Assembly (NCBI GenBank): GCA_910574715.1
Contig: CAJTCH010000019.1
Coordinates: forward strand, 20,815 to 84,814
Direction: 5' to 3'
DNA from: Lachnospiraceae bacterium
Lineage (GTDB): Bacteria; Bacillota; Clostridia; Lachnospirales; Lachnospiraceae
DNA length: 64,000 bases
This document shows positions 28,624 to 35,664 of the stretch, piece after piece; positions within the stretch are counted from its first letter, which is position 1; each line of letters begins with the position of its first letter. The notes below the pieces were generated by a model. It saw nothing but the letters and a program-made list of their open reading frames with translations. It had not been told where the DNA came from and ran no database searches. The position numbers were made by a program, and so were the translations under genes.

Positions 28624-30123
28624 ATGCGCTATTTGGTGGTGGATATCGGTTCGGGCAGTGTGAAGATCTATCTTGCAGCGTTGGATGATAGGAAGAGGTT
28701 CACGATGGAAGAGGCAGACCGGTTTGAAACCGGGAGAACCAGCCTTGAGGGGCATACCGTGACGAATGTATTTGCTGTCTATGACCGGATCTGTGAGGTG
28801 ATCAGGAAGCTTGGAAGAAAAGGAATCAAGATCGATGCGATGGGAATAGATTCCTGGTGTTCCGATTATGGGATCCTGGATATGGACAGCGGAGCCGTCA
28901 CCATACCGGTATTCTACAGGGATCCGCGTACAGACGGATATGGCAGACGGGTGGAGCAGGTCATGGATTACAGAGAGATCTACAGGCTTACGACCCAGAG
29001 AAGGATTGAGAATTCGACTTTGTGCCAGCTTCTTGCATACCGGGATGAATATCCCAGAGGACTCGACGGTGCGAAGAAGCTATTATTTATCGGAGATCTC
29101 CTGATGTATCTGTTCACCGGGAAACTGTGCTCAGAGGTGTCGGTGGCATCTTATTCCCAGTTATACAGTACAGAGAGGGATATGTGGGCGGAAGAGATAT
29201 TGGAGGCATATCAGCTTCCGAAGTCTTTGATGCCTCCGGTGGTTCCGGCGGGAACGGTTCTGGGAAATATCAGGCGCGAGCTTCGGAGCTTTCTTGGCAT
29301 AGGAGAGGTTAAGGTGGTAGCCCCTGCCGTTCATGACACTTCTTCGGCGGCGGTTACTGTTCCGGCTGGAGAAGGGGAGAACTGGGCATTTCTGGCGACC
29401 GGCTCCTGGTTCCTGATGAGTATGGAGACGGAGCAGGTGTACTGCAATGAAGCGGCGTACCGGTATCAGCTTACCAGCACTGGTCTGGCATTTGGAAATA
29501 TTTTGCTGAAGAAAAATATCACGGCAATGTGGCTTCTGCAGGAATGTAAGAGAAAATGGGACGAAAAATATGCGGAAATCAGCCCGGAAGGGTACAGCTA
29601 TGCAGAGATCGCGAAGATGGCAGAAGAGGCAGAAGCATTTGCCGGAATCATAGATACAGAGTATGAAGGATTCGTCCATCCGGCCGATATGGTGGAGGAA
29701 ATACGGGGCTATCTGGCGCGTACAGGGCAGAAAGTACCGGAATATGGTGATATCGGCCAGATCACACGTATTATATATGAGAGTATTGCCTTGCAGTCGA
29801 AGAGAGCGCTTGAGATGCTCCGGGAAGTTACAGGAAAACAGATAGATCTCTTATATATAATCGGCGGAGCGAACCGTGTGAGCCTGCTGAATCAATTCAT
29901 TGCAGATGCGGCGGGGATTCCTGTGCGGGTGGGGCAGTCGGAGGCAACAGCGGTTGGGAATGCCCTGCTGCAGGCTTATGGTATGGGGCAGGTAGAATCA
30001 GAAGAAGAGATCCGGAAGATTGTCCGGGAATATGAAGAGATAGTGGAATATTACCCGAAGGAGGAGATTATATGGAAGGAAAATATATGCGCGGGATTGC
30101 GGCGCTTGGGAATGGAGAAGTAG
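28624..30123 (+). CDS. Second FGGY-family carbohydrate kinase (rhamnulokinase-like)
   Basis: 499 residues. It starts DIGSGSVKIYLA, has GIDSWCSDYGILD around the catalytic Asp and IGGANRVSLLNQ near the C-terminus. It is clearly related to, but well diverged from, the kinase immediately upstream, so this is an old duplication or two specificities rather than a recent copy. Its last 52 bases overlap the next dehydrogenase gene, whose ribosome-binding site lies inside this coding sequence. The pair may phosphorylate two different ketoses of the island. Confidence 0.85.
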   Translation: MRYLVVDIGSGSVKIYLAALDDRKRFTMEEADRFETGRTSLEGHTVTNVFAVYDRICEVIRKLGRKGIKIDAMGIDSWCSDYGILDMDSGAVTIPVFYRDPRTDGYGRRVEQVMDYREIYRLTTQRRIENSTLCQLLAYRDEYPRGLDGAKKLLFIGDLLMYLFTGKLCSEVSVASYSQLYSTERDMWAEEILEAYQLPKSLMPPVVPAGTVLGNIRRELRSFLGIGEVKVVAPAVHDTSSAAVTVPAGEGENWAFLATGSWFLMSMETEQVYCNEAAYRYQLTSTGLAFGNILLKKNITAMWLLQECKRKWDEKYAEISPEGYSYAEIAKMAEEAEAFAGIIDTEYEGFVHPADMVEEIRGYLARTGQKVPEYGDIGQITRIIYESIALQSKRALEMLREVTGKQIDLLYIIGGANRVSLLNQFIADAAGIPVRVGQSEATAVGNALLQAYGMGQVESEEEIRKIVREYEEIVEYYPKEEIIWKENICAGLRRLGMEK

Positions 30124-31115
30124 AACTGGTGCGCGATGTGCCGGTTCCGGAAATAGGACCTTATGAGGCTCTGATCAGGATGAAGACCTGCGGCTTCTGT
30201 AATGGGACGGATTTCCATATCATCCGGGGAGAGATGCCGGTTACAGTAGACAGTTTCCCGACACTTCTTGGCCATGAGGGTGTCGGGGATATCGTGGAAT
30301 TGGGAAGTAAGGTGAGAAATTATAAGATCGGAGACCGTATCTTGAATCCGATCGTCCGGATCATGCCGGGTACGCGTTATGGGTGTACCTGGGGAGCAAT
30401 GTGCGACTATGCGCTTGTGCAGGACCAGAAGGCGATGATTGACGACGGAGTATCAGAGTCGGAGCTGATACCAAGGCAATTGGAATGCGTACAGATTCCG
30501 TCGGATTTCGATCTGATCGACGGCGGAGATCTTATGACATTGAACGAGTGCTTCAGTGCGGCGAGGAATTTTGATGTGGCTGATAAGGATGTCCTGGTCT
30601 ACGGCGCGGGTCCGATGGGACTTGCCACCATGAAATATATGCGTTACCTGGGCGCGAAGACGATCACGGTGATCGACGGGGTGGAGGACAGGCTTGAGTT
30701 GGCGAAGACCTTATCCCAGGTAGATGAGACGATTAATTTTAATCAGACTGATAAAAAAGAAGCGCTGGAAGGCAGACTGTTTGACCGAGTGATTGATATC
30801 GTAGGGCTTACTTCTATATTATTGGAGGGTTCACATCTGCTGCGGCCTTATGGGATCATCGGCTCTATGGGAGTTCTCCGCAATACAGATTCTTCCCTGA
30901 ACCTGTTGGAGCTTAAGAATAATACTCGGCTGCAGATGTTGAATTTCCCATATGGACAGTATGAGATCACTGCGGAAAATGTGGAATTGATCAGGAAGGG
31001 TGTGATCGATCCTAAGGATTTCTACAGTCATGTGAGAAGTGTGGAGGATATTCAGGAAGTCGTGCAGCTTGTGGCGGATAAGAAAGCGATCAAGGTGATC
31101 CTGACATTGGAATAA
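30072..31115 (+). CDS. Medium-chain dehydrogenase lacking the structural zinc site
   Basis: 347 residues from ATG 30072, behind GAAGGAGGAG, which makes the 52-base overlap with the previous gene real. The catalytic-zinc motif is retained (CGFCNGTDFH, GHEG). The four-cysteine structural cluster is missing and replaced by a longer loop (PGTRYGCTWGAM). Cofactor loop: GAGPMGLA. Related proteins act on sugar alcohols or sugar acids; the substrate here is unknown. It is translationally nested between the FGGY kinase and the class II aldolase. Confidence 0.8.
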   Translation: MEGKYMRGIAALGNGEVELVRDVPVPEIGPYEALIRMKTCGFCNGTDFHIIRGEMPVTVDSFPTLLGHEGVGDIVELGSKVRNYKIGDRILNPIVRIMPGTRYGCTWGAMCDYALVQDQKAMIDDGVSESELIPRQLECVQIPSDFDLIDGGDLMTLNECFSAARNFDVADKDVLVYGAGPMGLATMKYMRYLGAKTITVIDGVEDRLELAKTLSQVDETINFNQTDKKEALEGRLFDRVIDIVGLTSILLEGSHLLRPYGIIGSMGVLRNTDSSLNLLELKNNTRLQMLNFPYGQYEITAENVELIRKGVIDPKDFYSHVRSVEDIQEVVQLVADKKAIKVILTLE

Positions 31116-31128
31116 GGGGGAAGGCAGA

Positions 31129-31800
31129 GTGAAGGAAACAGAGTTAAAAGCATTGATCTGTGATATTGGGAAGCGGATCTATACGAATGGATTCGTGGCA
31201 GCCAACGATGGTAATATCACGGTGAAGTTAAATGACAGAGAGTATCTTACGACGCCGACGGGAATCAGCAAAGGCTATCTGACTCCGGAGATGATCGTCA
31301 AGGTCAACGATAAGGGAGAGACCTTAGAGGGAGAGTACAGGCCGTCCTCGGAGGTAAAAGTACATCTGAGGGTGTATTCGGAGCGTGAAGATGTGGGTGC
31401 GGTGGTACATGCACACCCGCCGTATGCGACGACATTCGCGGTAGCACACATTCCGTTAGATGAATATATACTTCCGGAATCCGTGTATGCACTGGGCGCG
31501 GTCCCGATCGTTCCCTATGCGCAGCCATCCACACAGGAGCTTGCGGACGGGCTGATCCCGTATCTTCAGGATTATGATGCATTTATCCTGGAGAATCATG
31601 GAACGGTTACGGTAGGGGCAGATCTGATCAAGGCTTATTATAAGACGGAGACTTTGGAATACAATGCTAAGATCACTTATCTGACGAAGGTACTGGGGAA
31701 GTGGAATGAACTCCCGCAGGATGAGATCGAGAAGCTGGTTGCATCATATCGGGCAAGCAATCCTGGCGGGAAGCATCCGGGATATGTGAAGTTCGGGTAA
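31129..31800 (+). CDS. Class II aldolase (L-fuculose-phosphate aldolase-like)
   Basis: 223 residues, starting at GTG 31129 with AAGGGGGAAGG upstream. Catalytic Glu in SSEVKVH (~75), zinc ligands in HAHP (~93-95) and a third His in ENHGT (~155). Placed after FucI and the FGGY kinases, it is the best candidate for the aldolase that gives DHAP and L-lactaldehyde. It differs clearly from the aldolase at 12.2 kb. It is the last gene of the transporter operon; a new promoter follows. Confidence 0.85.
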   Translation: MKETELKALICDIGKRIYTNGFVAANDGNITVKLNDREYLTTPTGISKGYLTPEMIVKVNDKGETLEGEYRPSSEVKVHLRVYSEREDVGAVVHAHPPYATTFAVAHIPLDEYILPESVYALGAVPIVPYAQPSTQELADGLIPYLQDYDAFILENHGTVTVGADLIKAYYKTETLEYNAKITYLTKVLGKWNELPQDEIEKLVASYRASNPGGKHPGYVKFG

Positions 31801-31858
31801 CAGTGAAGGTATCTGAACTGTTACAAGTTCGGCGAGCGGGAAATGAACAAACGTTAAT

Positions 31859-31871
31859 GAAATAAAATTTC
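31859..31871 (+). promoter_or_regulatory. Candidate RpiR operator palindrome
   Basis: GAAATAAAATTTC, identical to 16632-16644. It lies between two AACGTT hexamers (31850-31855 and 31877-31882) and ten bases upstream of the -35 box. The adjacent rpiR gene makes autoregulation of this promoter likely. Confidence 0.55.
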
Positions 31872-31880
31872 TCAGAAACG

Positions 31881-31909
31881 TTGACACATACGGTTGGCCG
31901 GACTAAAAT
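31881..31909 (+). promoter_or_regulatory. Promoter of the ketose-bisphosphate aldolase/rpiR pair
   Basis: A perfect TTGACA (31881-31886), a 17-bp spacer and TAAAAT (31904-31909). A weak catabolite-repression-like match ending in TTGACA overlaps the -35 box. It lies 42 bases ahead of the aldolase start. Confidence 0.7.
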
Positions 31910-31951
31910 AGAGGATATATAAGAAATATAATTACACGGAGGGAAAGAACT

Positions 31952-32812
31952 ATGTTGATGAATATGAAGGATATTTTGGAAAAAGCAAATGAGAACAACT
32001 TTGCGATTCCGGCATTTAATATCAGCCACTATGCCATGTTCAAGGGGATCATGGAGGCGTGTGAAGAGAAGAATGCGCCGGTTATTATCGAGATACATCC
32101 GGATGAACTTGAGCATGTGGGGGCAGAGATGGTGAAGGCAGTTACGGAGAGAGCGTACAGGTCGAGGATTCCGGTGTGTATCCATCTGGATCACTGCGGG
32201 GACTTTGGCGTGATCATCAAAGCAATCCAGTCAGGTTTCACATCTGTCATGTTTGACGGTTCTTCTCTGCCGTTTGAAGAGAATATCGCAAACTGCCGGA
32301 AGGTCGCGGAAGCTGCGCATCCGGTCAATGTATCTGTAGAAGGGGAGCTTGGAACGATCGGATCTACGGATGCCGAGGCTGAAGCAGGTGCGAACCGGAT
32401 CATCTATACGAATCCGGACGACGCGGTGAAGTTCGTTGAAGAGTCAGGGATCGATACACTGGCGATCGCGATCGGCACAAGCCATGGGCTCTATCCCAAG
32501 GGAATGAAGCCAGAGCTTAAGCTGGATCTGCTGAAAGAGATCAAGTCTAAAATCTCTGTACCGATCGTCCTTCATGGGGGCTCTAATAATCCGGATGATG
32601 AGATCGGCAAGGCCGTGACGCTTGGCGTCAACAAAATTAACATTTCCAGTGACATAAAGGCGGCGTATTATGATAAAATGAGAGAGGTACTGGCTGACAA
32701 GTCCTTGAGAGAGCCGAATACGATCGAGCCGCCGTGTATTGCCGCTATGAAGGAAGTGGCATATCATAAGCTTGAGTTATTCCAGACGGTGGGGAAGGCA
32801 GCTCTGTACTAA
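31952..32812 (+). CDS. Class II ketose-bisphosphate aldolase
   Basis: 286 residues, the length of fructose/tagatose-bisphosphate aldolases. Zinc and catalytic motifs: HLDHCGDF (~82), VSVEGELGTIG, GTSHGLYPKG and VLHGGSNNPDDE. The loop after the last His (SNNP instead of TGIP) differs from the housekeeping Fba at 34.7 kb, so specificity may differ too. It probably cleaves a ketose 1,6-bisphosphate or a related ketose phosphate from the island. It has its own promoter and is followed 18 bases later by the RpiR regulator. Confidence 0.85.
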   Translation: MLMNMKDILEKANENNFAIPAFNISHYAMFKGIMEACEEKNAPVIIEIHPDELEHVGAEMVKAVTERAYRSRIPVCIHLDHCGDFGVIIKAIQSGFTSVMFDGSSLPFEENIANCRKVAEAAHPVNVSVEGELGTIGSTDAEAEAGANRIIYTNPDDAVKFVEESGIDTLAIAIGTSHGLYPKGMKPELKLDLLKEIKSKISVPIVLHGGSNNPDDEIGKAVTLGVNKINISSDIKAAYYDKMREVLADKSLREPNTIEPPCIAAMKEVAYHKLELFQTVGKAALY

Positions 32813-32830
32813 TATTATGATATAGTCGAG

Positions 32831-33688
32831 GTGTCCAAGTTGAATAAGAATGATATTCTGGAGCGAGAAGTGCTTGAGGTCATAAGAGAGCAGTACGACC
32901 ATATCTTCTCCGCAGAGAAGAAGGTGGCTAATTTTGTCCTGCAGAACCCGCAGAAGACGGTGGAATGCAATGTGTCTGAGCTGGCGAAGAACAGTAAGGT
33001 CAGTGACGCGACGGTTGTACGCATGTGCCATCATATAGGCTACACCGGTTATTACCAGTTCCGAATCTCCCTTGCGAGGGATCTAGGGAAGCAGCAGTAT
33101 AACAGCGTGAATCTGATCGACAGTAAGGATATGGTGGAGGCTATGTTCGGTGAATTCGCGAAAGCGATGCTTGCGATCGGTAGGCGCCTGGATCTGGAGG
33201 TGATGCGGGGATGTGTGGAGCTCCTTAAGGGCTGTAAGCAGGCCCATATCATGGCGGTAGGCAATACAAGCCCGCTGGCTCAGTATATGGGATTCCGCCT
33301 GGGGAGGCTTGGGATCAAGAGTACCTATAATGTAGCGCCGGAATATTTTCTGAATCATGTGAACCTCGCGGATGAAGGTGATATCCTGATCGCCATCTCT
33401 CAGTCCGGCACTTCCAAGCAGGTAGTTCAGGGGATGGAGCTTGGGAAGACGAAGGGGCTTAAGATGATAGCCATCACGGCGTTTGCCCAGTCTCCGGTGT
33501 CGGACCTGGCGGACTATGTGCTGTTGTCGGCGGGAAAGGAAGAGCCTTTTAGCTATTATAAGGATTATGCACATTTGAATGAGACGGCGGTGATCGACGC
33601 GCTGCTTAACTTTGTTACGAATGAAGAATTGATCAAGACGACACAGGCGGATAAGCTGGAGATCATATTGTCGGATAATAAGATGTAA
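32831..33688 (+). CDS. RpiR-family transcriptional regulator (HTH + SIS)
   Basis: About 285 residues. It starts at GTG 32831 or, with better spacing from CGAGGTG, at TTG 32840. The N-terminal helix-turn-helix reads SKVSDATVVRMCHHIGYTGYYQF (~55-80). The SIS sugar-phosphate domain follows, with AVGNTSP (~140) and ISQSGTSKQV (~195). It probably senses a sugar phosphate of the island and binds the GAAATAAAATTTC palindromes found upstream of its own operon and of the 16.7-kb dehydrogenase. That pairing is inferred from position and family habits. Confidence 0.87.
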   Translation: MSKLNKNDILEREVLEVIREQYDHIFSAEKKVANFVLQNPQKTVECNVSELAKNSKVSDATVVRMCHHIGYTGYYQFRISLARDLGKQQYNSVNLIDSKDMVEAMFGEFAKAMLAIGRRLDLEVMRGCVELLKGCKQAHIMAVGNTSPLAQYMGFRLGRLGIKSTYNVAPEYFLNHVNLADEGDILIAISQSGTSKQVVQGMELGKTKGLKMIAITAFAQSPVSDLADYVLLSAGKEEPFSYYKDYAHLNETAVIDALLNFVTNEELIKTTQADKLEIILSDNKM

Positions 33689-33704
33689 CATCGTGAATTC
33701 GAAC

Positions 33705-33733
33705 TTGAAAATTGTGTATAGGTGTGATATGAT
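33705..33733 (+). promoter_or_regulatory. Promoter of a short structured RNA
   Basis: TTGAAA (33705-33710), 17-bp spacer, TATGAT (33728-33733), just after the rpiR stop. Transcription would start near 33740, at the head of the hairpin-rich RNA. Confidence 0.6.
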
Positions 33734-33739
33734 ATGCAT

Positions 33740-33847
33740 AAAATAAGGCTGTAATGCATTACGGCTTGGGCTGGTCGAAAGACCCGGGTCCATCAGCTGA
33801 TGGGGAGGTTCCCCATTATTGGCGGGTATGATACCCGCCTTTTTCTT
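33740..33847 (+). ncRNA. Short structured RNA or leader of unknown class
   Basis: About 105 nt between a good promoter and a strong terminator. Local hairpins are visible: GCTGTAA/TTACGGC, GGTC-GAAA-GACC (GNRA loop), CATCAGCTGATG, GGGGA/TCCCC and the terminator GGCGGGTAT/ATACCCGCC followed by T-rich sequence (33821-33847). The terminator lies 28 bases before the DUF3800 start, so it may be an attenuating leader of that gene or a free-standing small RNA. I compared it from memory with SRP, 6S and common riboswitches and found no match. Confidence 0.5.
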
Positions 33848-33875
33848 TTAATATTTTAAAAAGAGAAGGTATTTT

Positions 33876-34556
33876 ATGAAGGAATTGGGGATTTTTATTG
33901 ATGAATCTGGAGATTTTGGTGAATATGATTATCATTCTCCGTGGTATATAGTTACAATGGTGTTTCATGACCAGAATGTGTCCATTCAAGAACCCATGGA
34001 ATATTTGGAAAAAGAGCTCTCTCTTTTAGGATTAAAGAATCACTGTATACATACAGGACCTATCATCAGAAAAGAAGAAGAATATTCGGCAATGGATTAT
34101 TTGGAACGTAGAAAGATATTTAATAAGATGGTTACGTTTATGAGGCAGAGCAAAGTAAAATATAAGTCCTTTTATATTGAGAAAAAGCATATTGAAGATA
34201 TTGTTGAGGCAACAGGAAAACTTTCGAAGCAAATATCGGTTTTTATCAGAGAGCATTATAGTTTTCTGCTGTCATTTGATTTGGTAAAGATATATTATGA
34301 TAATGGGCAAGTGGAATTAAACAAAATCTTATCTACTTTGTTCAATGCATTTCTCCCAAGAGTAGAATTCCGAAAAGTAAAACCGTCGGATTATAGACTG
34401 TTTCAAGTAGCAGATATGATATGTACATTCGAATTGCTAAAATTAAAGATAAATAACCATACATTCTCTAAATCGGAGCAGATATTCTTTGGATCAGTCA
34501 GTGACTTGAAGAGAAACTACTTGAAAATTGTAAATAGACAGGAAATTGATTACTAG
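33876..34556 (+). CDS. DUF3800 domain protein
   Basis: 226 residues. It starts with IFIDESGDFG, the acidic signature of DUF3800, and has a second conserved acidic block near the C-terminus (YRLFQVADMICTFELL). The fold is thought to be RNase H-like, and members are often found near mobile or defence genes, but no function is established. Codon use is more AT-rich than in the flanking genes, hinting at acquisition. It stands alone between the structured RNA and fba. Confidence 0.75.
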   Translation: MKELGIFIDESGDFGEYDYHSPWYIVTMVFHDQNVSIQEPMEYLEKELSLLGLKNHCIHTGPIIRKEEEYSAMDYLERRKIFNKMVTFMRQSKVKYKSFYIEKKHIEDIVEATGKLSKQISVFIREHYSFLLSFDLVKIYYDNGQVELNKILSTLFNAFLPRVEFRKVKPSDYRLFQVADMICTFELLKLKINNHTFSKSEQIFFGSVSDLKRNYLKIVNRQEIDY

Positions 34557-34571
34557 GTGCAAATTCTTTTA

Positions 34572-34600
34572 TTGTTTTTTCCCCAATTATGATATATAAT
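34572..34600 (+). promoter_or_regulatory. Promoter of fba
   Basis: TTGTTT (34572-34577), 17-bp spacer, perfect TATAAT (34595-34600), 73 bases before the fba start. Confidence 0.6.
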
Positions 34601-34673
34601 AAAAAAAGTGAAAAATATAACATGCCATGAGATGTCACAGCATCCGAGGGCAGAAGGAATTGGAGGAATTCAT

Positions 34674-35537
34674 ATGTTAGTATCAGCAAAAGAGATGCTT
34701 GAAAAAGCAGTAGCAGGCCACTACGCAGTAGGACAGTTCAACATCAACAACCTTGAGTGGACGAAGGCTATCCTGACAGCAGCCGAGGAGACGAAGTCAC
34801 CGGTTATCTTAGGTGTATCCGAGGGTGCAGGAAAGTACATGACCGGATTCAAGACCGTACAGGATATGGTAGCAGCGATGGTTGACGAGATGGGAATCAC
34901 TGTTCCGGTTGCTACACATCTTGATCACGGTTCCTATGATGGATGTAAGAAGTGTATCGAGGCTGGATTCACATCTATCATGTTTGACGGCTCCAAGTAT
35001 CCAATCGAAGAGAACGTTGCTAAGACCAAAGAGCTGATCGAGATCTGCCGTGAGAAGGGAATGTCTCTTGAGGCAGAGGTAGGCGCGATCGGCGGAGAAG
35101 AAGACGGTGTTGTAGGACAGGGCGAGTGTGCAGATCCGAACGAGTGTAAGATGATCGCTGATCTTGGAGTGGACATGCTGGCAGCAGGTATCGGCAACAT
35201 CCATGGCAAGTATCCTGAGAACTGGGCAGGCTTAAGCTTCGAGACTCTGGATGCGATCCAGAAGCTGACAGGCGATATGCCGTTAGTTCTTCACGGCGGT
35301 ACAGGTATCCCGGATGATATGATCAAGAAAGCGATCGACTTAGGCGTTGCTAAGATCAATGTTAATACAGAGTGCCAGTTGGTATTCGCAGATGCTACAC
35401 GTAAGTACATCGAGGCCGGCAAGGACCTTGAAGGCAAGGGCTTCGATCCTCGTAAATTACTGAAGCCAGGCTACGAGGCAATTATTGATAAGGTAAAAGA
35501 GAAGATGGAATTATTCGGTTCAGTAGGGAAAGCGTAA
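34674..35537 (+). CDS. fba: Fructose-bisphosphate aldolase, class II
   Basis: 287 residues. I chose the ATG at 34674 behind GGAGGA; the upstream in-frame extension has no site. Motifs: HLDHGSYDGC (~80), SLEAEVGAIGGEEDG, GIGNIHGKYP and VLHGGTGIPDDM. This is the standard glycolytic/gluconeogenic enzyme. Codon use is strongly biased to preferred codons, unlike the sugar-island aldolase at 31.9 kb, as expected for a highly expressed housekeeping gene. It has its own promoter and is followed by a separate leader for glnN. Confidence 0.93.
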   Translation: MLVSAKEMLEKAVAGHYAVGQFNINNLEWTKAILTAAEETKSPVILGVSEGAGKYMTGFKTVQDMVAAMVDEMGITVPVATHLDHGSYDGCKKCIEAGFTSIMFDGSKYPIEENVAKTKELIEICREKGMSLEAEVGAIGGEEDGVVGQGECADPNECKMIADLGVDMLAAGIGNIHGKYPENWAGLSFETLDAIQKLTGDMPLVLHGGTGIPDDMIKKAIDLGVAKINVNTECQLVFADATRKYIEAGKDLEGKGFDPRKLLKPGYEAIIDKVKEKMELFGSVGKA

Positions 35538-35555
35538 TAAAAGTGCAATTTTTGC

Positions 35556-35584
35556 TTGCCTTTTCCGATGGATTGATGTATACT
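35556..35584 (+). promoter_or_regulatory. Promoter of the glnN leader
   Basis: TTGCCT (35556-35561), a 17-bp spacer and TATACT (35579-35584). It lies just after the fba stop and upstream of a terminator hairpin, so the first product is a very short transcript. Confidence 0.5.
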
Positions 35585-35602
35585 AACAGGCGTAGACAGA
35601 AC

Positions 35603-35637
35603 AAAGGCGTTCCGACCAGAGGTCGGGGTGCCTTTTT
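35603..35637 (+). terminator. Terminator/attenuator in the glnN leader
   Basis: A 15-bp stem (35603-35617 with 35621-35635, three wobble pairs), loop AGA and a T-run. It lies between the leader promoter and glnN (start 35665). It either ends a ~45-nt transcript or is a regulated attenuator of glutamine synthetase. Confidence 0.75.
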
Positions 35638-35664
35638 CCTTACATAGGAGGGAAGGTAGAAGAT

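Noticed and set aside
31801..31824. Terminator after the class II aldolase at 31.8 kb
   Set aside because: The sequence carries a fragment of the dispersed repeat but no stable hairpin with a T-run.
33740..33847. SRP RNA, 6S RNA or a known riboswitch
   Set aside because: The conserved tetraloops, bulges and ligand-binding cores I know for these are not there; left as an unassigned structured RNA.
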